Source: JAFDVL01 sp964631865
GTDB lineage: Bacteria; Acidobacteriota; Blastocatellia; RBC074
Reading direction: 5' to 3'
Length of the DNA: 64,000 nucleotides
Assembly: GCA_964631865.1 (NCBI GenBank)
Contig: CAZWAK010000003.1
Span: 57,987-121,986, forward strand
Of this stretch, positions 32,277 through 41,550 are shown in pieces. The translations under genes were made by a program, and so were the position numbers. The notes under the pieces were generated by a model. That model saw only the letters and a list, made by a program, of their open reading frames with translations, searched no databases and was not told where the DNA came from. Position 1 is the first letter of the stretch. Each line of letters starts with the position of its first letter.

Positions 32277-35200
32277 ATGCATCACATCATCAGCCGCATC
32301 CTGATCTTCACGCTCTTGTCGCCGTTCTGTCCGCTGCAACCCAGCGCGCAAACCAAAGCCACCAAACCGCCGCAAGGGCTTCAGTTTCGCTTGAGCGAAG
32401 GCAAACCCGTCCGAGACACAAAGCCTGCCGTCGCACCCGCCACGCCACTTTCGCCTGACGACACCGAAGCGTTATTGCGCCGTCTGGAACCGCTCAAAGT
32501 CGAGTCAGACAACGAACCAGAATTCGCGTTCCGGGATCGTTCGTTGCCGCCGCCGCGCACGGGCCAAACCATCACGGAAACTTTTCCGAACGATGTCATC
32601 GCCGATGTACCGGTCACATTGAACGCCGCGTTGGAAGTCGCACGCTTCGCGCCCGAAGGCGAAATCGCGCTCGCGCCACATTTGACCATCACGTTTTCAC
32701 AACCAATGGTTGCCGTGACAGCGCAAGCAGAAGCTGCGAAATTCATTCCCGCCCAACTCACACCCGAAGTGAAAGGCAACTGGCGCTGGCTCGGCACAAA
32801 GACGTTGTTGTTCCAGCCGGAAAACCGTTTCCCGATGGCGACAGACTTCACGGTCGAGATTCCCGCCGGCACAAAATCCGCGCTCGGCAACGCGCTGACC
32901 ATCACAAAGAAATTCAGCTTCAGCACGCCGTCGCCACAAGTGAAATTTACCTATCCGCAAGGCGATTCCGTGTCGCGCAATCCATTGTTGTTCGTTGCCT
33001 TCGATCAACGCATTGACGCGGGGGCGGTGCTGCGCAGCATTCAACTCAACGGAGCCAACCAACGCTGGCAATTGCGTCTCGCCGCGCCGGAGGAAATTGC
33101 CGCCGATGCCAACGTCAAAGCAATGACGGAGCGCACGGAGAAAGGCTATTGGCTGGCGTTTCGTGCGCTTAACGAAGCAGCGGTTTTGCCCGCCGATACG
33201 GCGTTTAGTGTTGTTGTGGACGCAGGCACACCTTCCGCTGAAGGCAATCGCACAATGCCGAAAGCGCACCGCTATTCGTTCCGCACCTACTCGCAGTTTC
33301 AAGTGAAGTCGCACGGCTGCGGCTATCGTAAACATAACGCGAATTGCGACCCGTATGACAGTTGGGAAATCGAGTTGTCGAACGTTCCCGATGAAGAGTC
33401 GTTCGAGCCAGCAATGGTGCAAGTCGAGCCTCGACTGGAAGGGCTGCAAACCAATATTTACGGCACAACATTGCAGATTGCGGGGCAGATGAAACCGCTG
33501 ACGAATTACACCGTCAAGCTTTCGCCGAACCTCCGCGATCAATACGGGCAACGGCTAAGTTCACCACAACCGATGACCTTTCGCATTGGCAAATCCGATC
33601 CGAATTTTTCCGGCCCGTGGAGCGGCTTGCATACGCTCGATCCCTTCGGCCCGCGCGCGCTTTCGTACTACAGCGTCAATCACCGCAGCGTCCGCGTAGC
33701 AATGTACGCCGTCACGCCCGAACAATATCCGCAGTTCATCGCCTACGATGAACGACGCCAGCAAGACCAGGCTGCGATGCCGCCCGGTAAGCGCGTGTTT
33801 TCGCGCCTGATCCAACTCCACGCAAGGGCAGAAGAAGTCGTCGAAACGCGCATTGATGTTTCGCCTGCCTTGAAGAACGGCTACGGTCACGTCGTATTGG
33901 TCGTGACGCCGACGCAACGACGAAATCAATACGATGACGGCGAGGCACGCATCTGGATTCAATCTACGAACATTGGTTTGGATGCGTTTGTGGATCATTC
34001 GGAATTGATTGGCTGGGCGACTTCGCTGAAAGAAGGTAAGGCGATCAGCAATGCGCAGCTATCTTTTCTGCGCGTAGATAATCCTGCTCGCTACAGCGCG
34101 AAGACCAATAATGACGGGCTTGCGCGCCTCTCATTGCTGGACAAATTATCAGACTTTCCGCAGGTATTACTGGCGCGACATGGAAACGATTCCGCGCTAC
34201 TTGATGAGGCAAACGGTGACTTCCGCGAAGGCTCTAATTGGTTTCTCGCCTTAGTGAAAGACGAGTGGCGTTGGCACGTTTTTGATGATCGCGCGATGTA
34301 TCGTCCCGGCGAAGAAGTTCATTTGAAAGGCTGGGTCAGGCGACTAGGCAAGAAACAAAATGGCGATGTGCAAACGGTCTTGCAGGCAACTACCCAAGTC
34401 TCCTACACGGCCAAAGATTCGCGCGGGCAAGAAATCACGAAGGGGATTGCTGCTCTTAATTCATTCGGTGGATTCGACCTTTCTTTCAAATTACCTGACA
34501 CACTCAATCTGGGTTTCGCAACTGTAGCCATCAGACCTGTAGGCGATAATCCACTGCTCGTAAATGAAGGCTATGACCACCCGTTTCAAGTGCAGGAGTT
34601 TCGTCGGCCCGAATACGAAGTCACAACGACGGCTTCCGCCGCGCCGCATTTCGTTGGCGGCAGCGCCGATGTCACCGTGAACGCGGCGTATTTCGCAGGC
34701 GGCGGTTTGTCCGATGCCGCAGTCCATTGGCAAGTCACGGCGACGCCCACGAACTTCACGCCGCCGAACCGCAATGAATTCACGTTCGGCAAATGGGAGC
34801 CGTGGTGGAGTTCGCGCTACAACTACGAAACGCCGAACATGCAAACCTTCGCCTCGCGCACGGGCGCAGACGGCAAGCAGCATTTGCACATTGATTTCGA
34901 TGCGGTCAGCCCCGCGCGTCCGCAAACCGTCAAAGCCGAAGCCAAAGTTACCGACGTGAATCGGCAGCAATGGTCGGCTTCGTCAACACTGCTCGTGCAT
35001 CCATCGTCGTTGTACGTCGGCTTGCGCGCGGATCGCACGTTTGTGCAGCAAGGCGAAGCGTTGACCGGGCAAGCGATTGTCACCGACCTCGACGGCAAAG
35101 CGGTTGCAGGCCGTTCAATCAAGCTGCGCGCGGTGTTGCTCGATTGGGTCTACAAAAAAGGCGAGTGGAGCGAAGAAGAAACCAACGCGCAGGAATTCAC

Positions 35201-38200
35201 GTTGACGTCGAGCAATGATGCTGTGCCGTTTCGTTTGGAAACGAAGAGCGGCGGCACGTATCGCTTGACCGCAACGATTCAGGATGAGCAGGAACGCCGC
35301 AACGAAAGCGAGATGCAAATGTGGGTCGCGGGCGGCAAGCTGCCGCAAAGCAAAGAGGTCGAACAAGCAGAAGTGCAACTGATCCCGAACCAACGCGAAT
35401 TCCACGCGGGCGACACGGCGGAATTGTTAGTCCAAGCGCCGTTCTTTCCTGCCGAAGGCGTCTTGACGTTGCGGCGTTCCGGCATTGTTGAGACGCAACC
35501 GTTCACGATGACTTCGGCGTCGCACACCTTGAAAATCCCAATCAAAGAAAACTGGACGCCAAATATTTACGCGCAAGTGGATTTGGTCGGCACGACAACG
35601 CGCAACAATGACAAAGGCGAAGCGGACAAAACTTTGCCGAAGCGTCCCGCGTTTGCGAGCGGCGCGCTCAATCTGAAGATTCCGCCGCTGCAACGAAAAC
35701 TCAATGTTCATGCGGCTGCGCGTCACAAAGGCTTGGAACCGGGCGGCGCAACGACGGTGGATTTGGAAGTCAAAGACGCAGCAGGCAAGGCGCTGGCGAA
35801 AAGCGAAATCGCGCTGGTCGTCGTGGACGAAGCGATTCTCGTGCTGAGCGATTACAAATTGCGCGATCCATTGGCGACGTTTTATCCGACGCGCAGTGAA
35901 GACGTCGAAGACCATCATCAGCGCGAGCAATTGTTGTTGGCTGAGGATCGAGAACTTAAACATGCACAAAGATTCGTACCGCCCCGTAACCCGCCGAGAG
36001 AAATATTTCCTCCGCCATCACCGACACCCAAACCAGCAAAAGGCACTCCACCACAAATGACGATGATGCCCAGCATTGTCAGGGTAATGTCAGGAGATAA
36101 AGACATTGATTTTGACAAGATGAAACGTGGGCGCGTTGTTTCTCAGGGAGTACCGGGTGGAATGGGTGTTCCTGGCGGGATCGCAGGTCACGAGCCAATC
36201 AAGGCTCGCGTCAATTTCAATCCGCTCGCAGTCTTCGCTACGTCGGTCATCACGGATGCCAACGGCAAAGCGTCTGTCAACGTGAAATTGCCCGACAGCC
36301 TGACGCGCTATCGCGTGATGGCGGTGGCGACGGATGGGGCGCAACGGTTTGGCATTGGCGAATCTGCAATCACGGCGCGTTTGCCATTGATGGTGCGGCC
36401 ATCGGCTCCGCGCTTTTTGAATTTCGGCGACAATGTGGAATTGCCCGTCGTGCTGCAAAATCAAACCGACGAGCCGATGATTGTGGATGTAGCGATGCGT
36501 GCGACAAATGCGAAGCTCGCAGATACGACGGGCAAGCGCGTCACGATCTCCGCGAATGACCGCGTCGAAGTTCGTTTCCCAGTCACTACAATCAAGCCGG
36601 GCAAAGCGCAATTCCAAATCGCAGCCGCGACCGTCGTCAATGATCGCAGCTATGCCGATGCGGCGGAGATTTCATTCCCGGTATGGACGCCTGCGACGAC
36701 CGAAGCGTTTGCGACTTACGGTGAAGTGGATGCGGGCGCAATTGCGCAACCGATCAAAGCGCCTGCGAATGCCTTCCCACAATTTGGCGGCTTGGAAATC
36801 ACGACCTCCTCGACGCAATTGCAGGCGTTGACGGATGCAGTGTTGTACTTGACGAACTATCCGTACGAATGCGCCGAGCAGTTGTCTTCGCGCGTGCTGG
36901 CGGTCGCAGCGTTGCGCGGTGTGTTGACGGCGTTTTCGGCGCAGGGCTTGCCGTCGGCGCAAGAGATGCCAGAGGCAGTCGCGCGCGATTTGAAGAAGCT
37001 GGAAGGAATGCAGAACGCAGATGGCGGCTTCGGCTTTTGGCGACACGGCGAAAAGTCGTGGCCGTATCTGAGCATTCACGTCGCGCACGCTTTGCAACGC
37101 GCGCAGATGAAAGGCTTCGCTGTGCCGGAAGCAATGATCGAGCAATCGCGCGGCTATTTGCTCAACATCGAAAGCAACATGCCGAGCGATTATCCGCTTG
37201 AGGTGCGGCGCACGTTGACGGCGTATTCATTGTTCGTGCTTGATCTGTCCGGCTTGCGCTTGCCACAACGCGCGATGCAATTGATCGAAGCAGCGAAGCT
37301 CGAAAACCTGTCGCTCGAAGCAGTCGGATGGTTGTTGCCCGTTGTTGCACGCAATAAAGACGCGGGTGCGAGGTATGTTGCCGCGATGCGCAAGCACCTC
37401 AACAATCGCGTCGAAGAGACGGCAGCAACCGCGCATTTCACGACCACATACAAAGACGGCGCGCATCTGCTGCTCGCCTCGAATCGCCGTGCAGACGGCA
37501 TCTTGCTCGAAGCTCTCATCAACGATCAGCCAAAGAGTGATTTGATTCCGAAGTTGGTGCGCGGTCTGCTCGCAAACCGCAAGCAAGGGCGTTGGATGAA
37601 TACGCAGGAGAACGCTTTTATCCTGCTCGCGCTCGACCAATATTTCCGCACTTACGAGAACGTCACGCCGCAGTTCGTTGCGCGCGTCTGGCTCGACGAG
37701 GCTTGTGCGAATGAGCAAACGTTTGCGGGTCGCAGCATCGAACGACATCAGCTCAACGTGCCGATGAAAGCGTTGACGGGCGCGAGCAATTTGACGCTCA
37801 ACAAAACCGGGCCAGGCCGCTTGTACTATCGCATCGGGATGCAATACGCGCCGCTGGATTTGCAGCAGAAGGCCGCCGATTACGGCTTCACGGTTGAGCG
37901 CAGCTATGAAGCGATTGACGAGCCGAACGATGTACGGCGCGATGCCAATGGAACGTGGCGTATCAAAGCAGGCGCGCAGGTTCGTGTGCGCTTGACGATG
38001 GTCGCGCCTGCGCGTCGCTATCACGTGGCGCTCGTGGATGCGTTGCCAGCAGGCTTCGAGGCGCTGAATCCGGCGCTGAAAGTCACGGGCGAAATTCCGA
38101 ATGATGAGAAGGAAAAACCGTCGCGATATTGGTGGTGGAATCGGCCCTGGTACGAGCATCAGAACTTGCGCGACGAGCGCGTCGAAGCGTTCACGTCCTT

Positions 38201-38345
38201 GCTGTGGGAAGGCGTTTACAACTATGCTTACGTCGCACGCGCTACGACTCCTGGCAAATTCATCGTTCCTCCGGCGAAAGCTGAAGAAATGTATCAACCG
38301 GAAACCTTCGGACGCAGCGCGAGCGATACCGTGATCGTTGAGTGA
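32277..38345 (+). CDS. Bacterial alpha-2-macroglobulin family protein with intact thioester
   Basis: A 2022-residue secreted protease trap, longer than the usual 1500-1700 residues. An N-terminal signal peptide (IISRILIFTLLSPFCPL) is followed by macroglobulin-like domains. A Pro-rich bait-like segment occupies about residues 1235-1320 (FPPPSPTPKP, then a Gly-rich VPGGMGVPGG). The thioester motif YECAEQ has Cys1532 and Gln1535, so covalent capture of proteases is possible. After it comes the alpha-helical toroid with MQNADGGFGFW and ALQRAQMKG repeats and a C-terminal receptor-like domain. No penicillin-binding protein 1C partner, usual for enterobacterial A2M, is adjacent. The ribosome binding site AGGGGG lies 8 bp before the ATG. 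Two internal patches (34030-34610 and 35935-36190) use AT-richer codons than the rest. Confidence 0.93.
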   Translation: MHHIISRILIFTLLSPFCPLQPSAQTKATKPPQGLQFRLSEGKPVRDTKPAVAPATPLSPDDTEALLRRLEPLKVESDNEPEFAFRDRSLPPPRTGQTITETFPNDVIADVPVTLNAALEVARFAPEGEIALAPHLTITFSQPMVAVTAQAEAAKFIPAQLTPEVKGNWRWLGTKTLLFQPENRFPMATDFTVEIPAGTKSALGNALTITKKFSFSTPSPQVKFTYPQGDSVSRNPLLFVAFDQRIDAGAVLRSIQLNGANQRWQLRLAAPEEIAADANVKAMTERTEKGYWLAFRALNEAAVLPADTAFSVVVDAGTPSAEGNRTMPKAHRYSFRTYSQFQVKSHGCGYRKHNANCDPYDSWEIELSNVPDEESFEPAMVQVEPRLEGLQTNIYGTTLQIAGQMKPLTNYTVKLSPNLRDQYGQRLSSPQPMTFRIGKSDPNFSGPWSGLHTLDPFGPRALSYYSVNHRSVRVAMYAVTPEQYPQFIAYDERRQQDQAAMPPGKRVFSRLIQLHARAEEVVETRIDVSPALKNGYGHVVLVVTPTQRRNQYDDGEARIWIQSTNIGLDAFVDHSELIGWATSLKEGKAISNAQLSFLRVDNPARYSAKTNNDGLARLSLLDKLSDFPQVLLARHGNDSALLDEANGDFREGSNWFLALVKDEWRWHVFDDRAMYRPGEEVHLKGWVRRLGKKQNGDVQTVLQATTQVSYTAKDSRGQEITKGIAALNSFGGFDLSFKLPDTLNLGFATVAIRPVGDNPLLVNEGYDHPFQVQEFRRPEYEVTTTASAAPHFVGGSADVTVNAAYFAGGGLSDAAVHWQVTATPTNFTPPNRNEFTFGKWEPWWSSRYNYETPNMQTFASRTGADGKQHLHIDFDAVSPARPQTVKAEAKVTDVNRQQWSASSTLLVHPSSLYVGLRADRTFVQQGEALTGQAIVTDLDGKAVAGRSIKLRAVLLDWVYKKGEWSEEETNAQEFTLTSSNDAVPFRLETKSGGTYRLTATIQDEQERRNESEMQMWVAGGKLPQSKEVEQAEVQLIPNQREFHAGDTAELLVQAPFFPAEGVLTLRRSGIVETQPFTMTSASHTLKIPIKENWTPNIYAQVDLVGTTTRNNDKGEADKTLPKRPAFASGALNLKIPPLQRKLNVHAAARHKGLEPGGATTVDLEVKDAAGKALAKSEIALVVVDEAILVLSDYKLRDPLATFYPTRSEDVEDHHQREQLLLAEDRELKHAQRFVPPRNPPREIFPPPSPTPKPAKGTPPQMTMMPSIVRVMSGDKDIDFDKMKRGRVVSQGVPGGMGVPGGIAGHEPIKARVNFNPLAVFATSVITDANGKASVNVKLPDSLTRYRVMAVATDGAQRFGIGESAITARLPLMVRPSAPRFLNFGDNVELPVVLQNQTDEPMIVDVAMRATNAKLADTTGKRVTISANDRVEVRFPVTTIKPGKAQFQIAAATVVNDRSYADAAEISFPVWTPATTEAFATYGEVDAGAIAQPIKAPANAFPQFGGLEITTSSTQLQALTDAVLYLTNYPYECAEQLSSRVLAVAALRGVLTAFSAQGLPSAQEMPEAVARDLKKLEGMQNADGGFGFWRHGEKSWPYLSIHVAHALQRAQMKGFAVPEAMIEQSRGYLLNIESNMPSDYPLEVRRTLTAYSLFVLDLSGLRLPQRAMQLIEAAKLENLSLEAVGWLLPVVARNKDAGARYVAAMRKHLNNRVEETAATAHFTTTYKDGAHLLLASNRRADGILLEALINDQPKSDLIPKLVRGLLANRKQGRWMNTQENAFILLALDQYFRTYENVTPQFVARVWLDEACANEQTFAGRSIERHQLNVPMKALTGASNLTLNKTGPGRLYYRIGMQYAPLDLQQKAADYGFTVERSYEAIDEPNDVRRDANGTWRIKAGAQVRVRLTMVAPARRYHVALVDALPAGFEALNPALKVTGEIPNDEKEKPSRYWWWNRPWYEHQNLRDERVEAFTSLLWEGVYNYAYVARATTPGKFIVPPAKAEEMYQPETFGRSASDTVIVE

Positions 38346-38358
38346 AGCCGTCCACAAC

Positions 38359-38432
38359 AGGCGTCAAGAGTTCAAGCTTTAGCTTGGTTGTCTCGCAGCA
38401 AGAACAAGCTGAAGCTTGAACTCTTGACACCT
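38359..38432. repeat. Hairpin repeat family E (GTCAAGAGTTCAAGC), copy 1
   Basis: A near-perfect 28-bp stem: the left arm 38359-38386 pairs with 38405-38432, with an 18-nt loop. The arms are identical to copy 2 at 39845-39923, while the loops differ. It lies between the alpha-2-macroglobulin and Gfo/Idh genes. Confidence 0.93.
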
Positions 38433-38479
38433 TCTCATCACGCCTCCACTCATCCCGACTGTTCTCAAGAGGAGGCAAT

Positions 38480-39826
38480 GTGAATCGCAGAGATTTCACC
38501 AAAACCGCAGCAGCAGCCAGCATCACCACCGCTATCAGCTACAACCAAATTCTCGGCGCGAATGATCGTGTGCGTGTCGGTTTCATCGCGCTCGGCAATC
38601 GGGGCGATCAAGTGCTGGATGCGTTTCTGAAACAATCCGATTGCGAAGTGCCTGCTGTGTGCGACATCTACGCGCCGTACATGGATTTCGCGGCATCAAA
38701 GATTGGAAAAATCGGCACGAATCCCAAGCAAATCAAAGACTATCGCAAGCTGCTCGACCTCAAAGACCTTGACGCCGTCGCCATCAACACACCCGATCAT
38801 TGGCACGCGCTGCAAATGATTCACGCTTGCGAAGCGGGCAAGGATGTGTACGTCGAGAAGCCATTGTCATTGACCGTCAACGAAGGCCGCGCGATGGTCA
38901 ATGCGGCGCGCAAACACAAACGCATTGCGCAGGTCGGCATTCATCGCCGCTCGTCCCAATTCGTCAAAGAAGCGACGGACATTGTGCGCTCCGGCTACCT
39001 GGGCAAAGTGATGATGGTGCGCGCGTTTCACATTCAAAACGAATGGCCGAAAGGCATCGGCTCACCGCCCGATGAAGCGCCGCCCAACGACTTCGATTGG
39101 GAAGCGTGGCTGGGGCCTGCGCCGAAGCGGGCGTACAACAAAAATCGCACGTTCTATCGTTTTCGCTGGTTCTGGGATTATTCGGGCGGACAGGTTACGA
39201 ACTTCGGCGTGCATTACATTGACGCGATTCATCAGGCGCTGGGGCAAGACGCGCCAACGGCTGTGACGGCAATGGGCGGCAAGTTCGCGCTCGAAGACAA
39301 CCGCGACATTCCCGATACGATTGAAGTGTTGTGGACATATCCGGGCGGCACGATGGTGAGCTTTTCGCAGTTCAATGCGAGCGCGCCCGCGGCTGGACTC
39401 AATCGCGGCGAGATCGAATTTCGCGGCACGAAAGGCACGTTGTATTTGCAGAGCAACGGCTACGAAGTCGTGCCCGACAACCTCAATCAATTCGAGTTCT
39501 TCGCGCGCACGCCGTTGGATCGCTCGCTCGACAGCGGTTGGCGCAAAGGTGCGAAAGCGATGATTGAGCCGAAAAAAGGCACGGGCGATGCGGACACGAA
39601 ACATCACGCGCGCAACTTTTTGGACTGTGTGAAATCGCGGCAACAACCGCACTGTGACATCGAAACCGGCCATCGCAGCACGTCGGCGTGTTTGCTGGGC
39701 AACATCGCTTACAAGCAAAAAGCCTATCTGGAATGGGACGCCAAGGCCGAACGTTTCACGAACAATGAAGCGGCGAATCGGATGCTGAGCTACAAATATC
39801 GCGCGCCGTATAAGTTTCCAATTTAA
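38480..39826 (+). CDS. Gfo/Idh/MocA family oxidoreductase, Tat-exported
   Basis: A 448-residue NAD(P)-dependent sugar dehydrogenase-like protein. The start is GTG 38480 with AGAGGAGG upstream. The N-terminus MNRRDFTKTAAAASITTAI is a Tat signal. The Rossmann fold (VRVGFIALGNRGDQVLDAF) is followed by the family motif DVYVEKPLSLTVNEGRAMV, in which the Lys of EKP is catalytic, and a C-terminal barrel domain with TNFGVHYIDAIHQAL. Secreted Gfo/Idh proteins of this type are common in Acidobacteria and Planctomycetes next to isomerase-like TIM-barrel proteins, as here, and are thought to act on oxidised sugars in the periplasm. It is flanked on both sides by family E repeats. Confidence 0.92.
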   Translation: MNRRDFTKTAAAASITTAISYNQILGANDRVRVGFIALGNRGDQVLDAFLKQSDCEVPAVCDIYAPYMDFAASKIGKIGTNPKQIKDYRKLLDLKDLDAVAINTPDHWHALQMIHACEAGKDVYVEKPLSLTVNEGRAMVNAARKHKRIAQVGIHRRSSQFVKEATDIVRSGYLGKVMMVRAFHIQNEWPKGIGSPPDEAPPNDFDWEAWLGPAPKRAYNKNRTFYRFRWFWDYSGGQVTNFGVHYIDAIHQALGQDAPTAVTAMGGKFALEDNRDIPDTIEVLWTYPGGTMVSFSQFNASAPAAGLNRGEIEFRGTKGTLYLQSNGYEVVPDNLNQFEFFARTPLDRSLDSGWRKGAKAMIEPKKGTGDADTKHHARNFLDCVKSRQQPHCDIETGHRSTSACLLGNIAYKQKAYLEWDAKAERFTNNEAANRMLSYKYRAPYKFPI

Positions 39827-39844
39827 CCGCACGTCCAGAGTAAC

Positions 39845-39923
39845 AGGCGTCAAGAGTTCAAGCTTTAGCTTGGTGGTTTTCGCAAAGCGAACAGGCAAGC
39901 TGAAGCTTGAACTCTTGACACCT
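39845..39923. repeat. Hairpin repeat family E (GTCAAGAGTTCAAGC), copy 2
   Basis: The left arm 39845-39872 and right arm 39896-39923 have the same sequence as copy 1, with a 23-nt loop of unrelated sequence. It lies between the Gfo/Idh gene and the isomerase gene. Confidence 0.93.
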
Positions 39924-39956
39924 CTCAATCAGCGTACTTTTTTTTCCTACAAGACT

Positions 39957-40874
39957 ATGACGACTCGTAGAAATTTTCTCCAACTGGCAACGGCCACCGC
40001 GTTGACAACGGCTTGGCCTGCGCACGCAACGGCGACCCACGGGTTCAAGGGCACGCTTTGTTTGTTCTCGAAACATCTGCCGCAACTCAATTGGCAACAG
40101 CTTGGGCAAACCGTCAAGAAGCTCGGCTTCGGCGGCGTGGATTTGACCGTGCGTCCGGGCGGTCACGTCTTGCCGGAACGTGCAGCAGAAGATTTGCCGC
40201 AAGCCGTCGCCGCGATTCGGGAAGCAGGTTTGACCGTGCCGATGATTTCGACAGGATTGCTGTCAGCGAACGAACCGACGGCAAAACCGATTTTGCAAAC
40301 CGCTGGCAAATTGCGCATTCCATACTGCAAGCCGGGCTATTACAAATATGCCTTTGCCAACGTGCGCAGCGAACTCGACCAAGCAATGACGCAGTTCACG
40401 AGCCTCGCCCAACTCAGTCAGGAATGCGGCGTGCAACTCGGCTTTCACAATCACGAAGGCTACATCGGCGCGTCGTTGTGGGATGTGGCAAAAACCATAG
40501 ACAAGCTTGATCCGAAATGGGTCGGCTATTATTTCGACATTCGCCACGCGGTCGCGGAAGGTGGTGGCGCAGGCTGGAAAATCGCGCTCAACCTCGTCGC
40601 ACCGCGCCTCAAGATGATCGCGGTCAAAGATTCGTATCCCGAAAAAACGAGCAAAGGCTGGCGGCAGAAAAACTGTCCGCTCGGCGAAGGCGCGGTGGAT
40701 TGGAAAGCATATTTTGCGACGCTCAAGCAAGCCGATTTTCACGGCCCCGTCTCGTTGCACATCGAATACGACATCGCGGGCAAGACGCCTGCCGAACGCG
40801 ATGACAACACGCTCGTCGCCATCCAGCGCGACTTGGAATTTCTGCAAGCGCGAGTACACGAGGCTTACCCATGA
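39957..40874 (+). CDS. Sugar phosphate isomerase/epimerase family TIM barrel, Tat-exported
   Basis: A 305-residue xylose-isomerase-like TIM barrel. The start ATG 39957 gives a Tat signal MTTRRNFLQLATATALTTAW; a longer frame back to 39870 would read through repeat E2 and is rejected. Family landmarks include FGGVDLTVRPGGHVLPERA, VQLGFHNHEGYIGASLWD, VGYYFDIRHAVAEGG, and PVSLHIEYDIAG, which provide the metal ligands. The substrate is unknown; in this context a 3-keto sugar or sugar acid is plausible. It overlaps the aldolase gene by 4 bp (ATGA), so the two are coupled. Confidence 0.88.
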   Translation: MTTRRNFLQLATATALTTAWPAHATATHGFKGTLCLFSKHLPQLNWQQLGQTVKKLGFGGVDLTVRPGGHVLPERAAEDLPQAVAAIREAGLTVPMISTGLLSANEPTAKPILQTAGKLRIPYCKPGYYKYAFANVRSELDQAMTQFTSLAQLSQECGVQLGFHNHEGYIGASLWDVAKTIDKLDPKWVGYYFDIRHAVAEGGGAGWKIALNLVAPRLKMIAVKDSYPEKTSKGWRQKNCPLGEGAVDWKAYFATLKQADFHGPVSLHIEYDIAGKTPAERDDNTLVAIQRDLEFLQARVHEAYP

Positions 40875-41506
40875 AACCTCAACAAACTCTTTCCCAAATT
40901 GAAGCAGGCCGCGTCGTTGCGATCTTGCGTGGCGACTTTGGCGGACGCGAACACGAGATGGTCGCGGCGATGATTGACGGTGGACTGACGGCAGTCGAAG
41001 TCACGCTGAATTCGCCCGACGCGCTCGTCAAAATCGCCAAGCTCGCGGCGTTGTTCGGTGCGCGTTGTGCGGTCGGCGCGGGCACTGTGTTGACGCCGCT
41101 CGAAGTCAATCAAGTGGCGGACGCAGGCGGCACGTTCATCGTCTCGCCAAATTGCGACCCGCGCGTGATTGCGGCAACAAAGCAACGACGAATGATTTCG
41201 CTGCCGGGGGCGTTTACGCCAACCGAAATCGTGACGGCGATGGAGGCGGGTGCGGACGCGGTCAAAGTATTTCCGGCGACGACGTTGGGGCCAGGCTACA
41301 TCAAAGCCGTGCGCGCGCCGCTCTCAGACGCACGATTGATTCCGACGGGCGGTGTCACGCCGGAGATGGCCGAAGCCTATCGTGCGGCAGGCGCTTGGGC
41401 GGTCGGCGTCGGTTCGGAATTGTTGGGCCAAGAGATTTTGGCAGATGCAAGTTTTGCCACGTTGCGCGACCGTGCGGCGGCGTTTGTGCAAGCGATGCGG
41501 ATTTGA
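40871..41506 (+). CDS. KDPG/KDPGal aldolase family (2-dehydro-3-deoxy-phosphogluconate or -galactonate aldolase)
   Basis: A 211-residue class I aldolase of the Eda/DgoA family, releasing pyruvate and glyceraldehyde 3-phosphate. VVAILRGDF, the Glu in AVEVTLNSP, AGTVLTPLEV, and the Schiff-base Lys in DAVKVFPATTLGPGYIKA are visible. The directly following dgoK gene favours the galactonate (DgoA-like) route over the Entner-Doudoroff one, but the two are hard to separate by sequence. The stop codon is already within the GATTTGA heptamer tract. The start overlaps the isomerase gene. Confidence 0.88.
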   Translation: MKPQQTLSQIEAGRVVAILRGDFGGREHEMVAAMIDGGLTAVEVTLNSPDALVKIAKLAALFGARCAVGAGTVLTPLEVNQVADAGGTFIVSPNCDPRVIAATKQRRMISLPGAFTPTEIVTAMEAGADAVKVFPATTLGPGYIKAVRAPLSDARLIPTGGVTPEMAEAYRAAGAWAVGVGSELLGQEILADASFATLRDRAAAFVQAMRI

Positions 41507-41545
41507 GATTTGAAATTTGAAATTTGGGATTTGAGATTTGAGATG
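41500..41545. repeat. GATTTGA heptanucleotide tandem repeat, left copy
   Basis: Six to seven 7-nt units (GATTTGA, AATTTGA, AATTTGG) in tandem covering the aldolase stop codon and the gap before dgoK. It leaves no room for a strong ribosome binding site for dgoK. A shorter tract with the same orientation follows dgoK at 42511-42541. Confidence 0.88.
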
Positions 41546-41550
41546 ACTCG

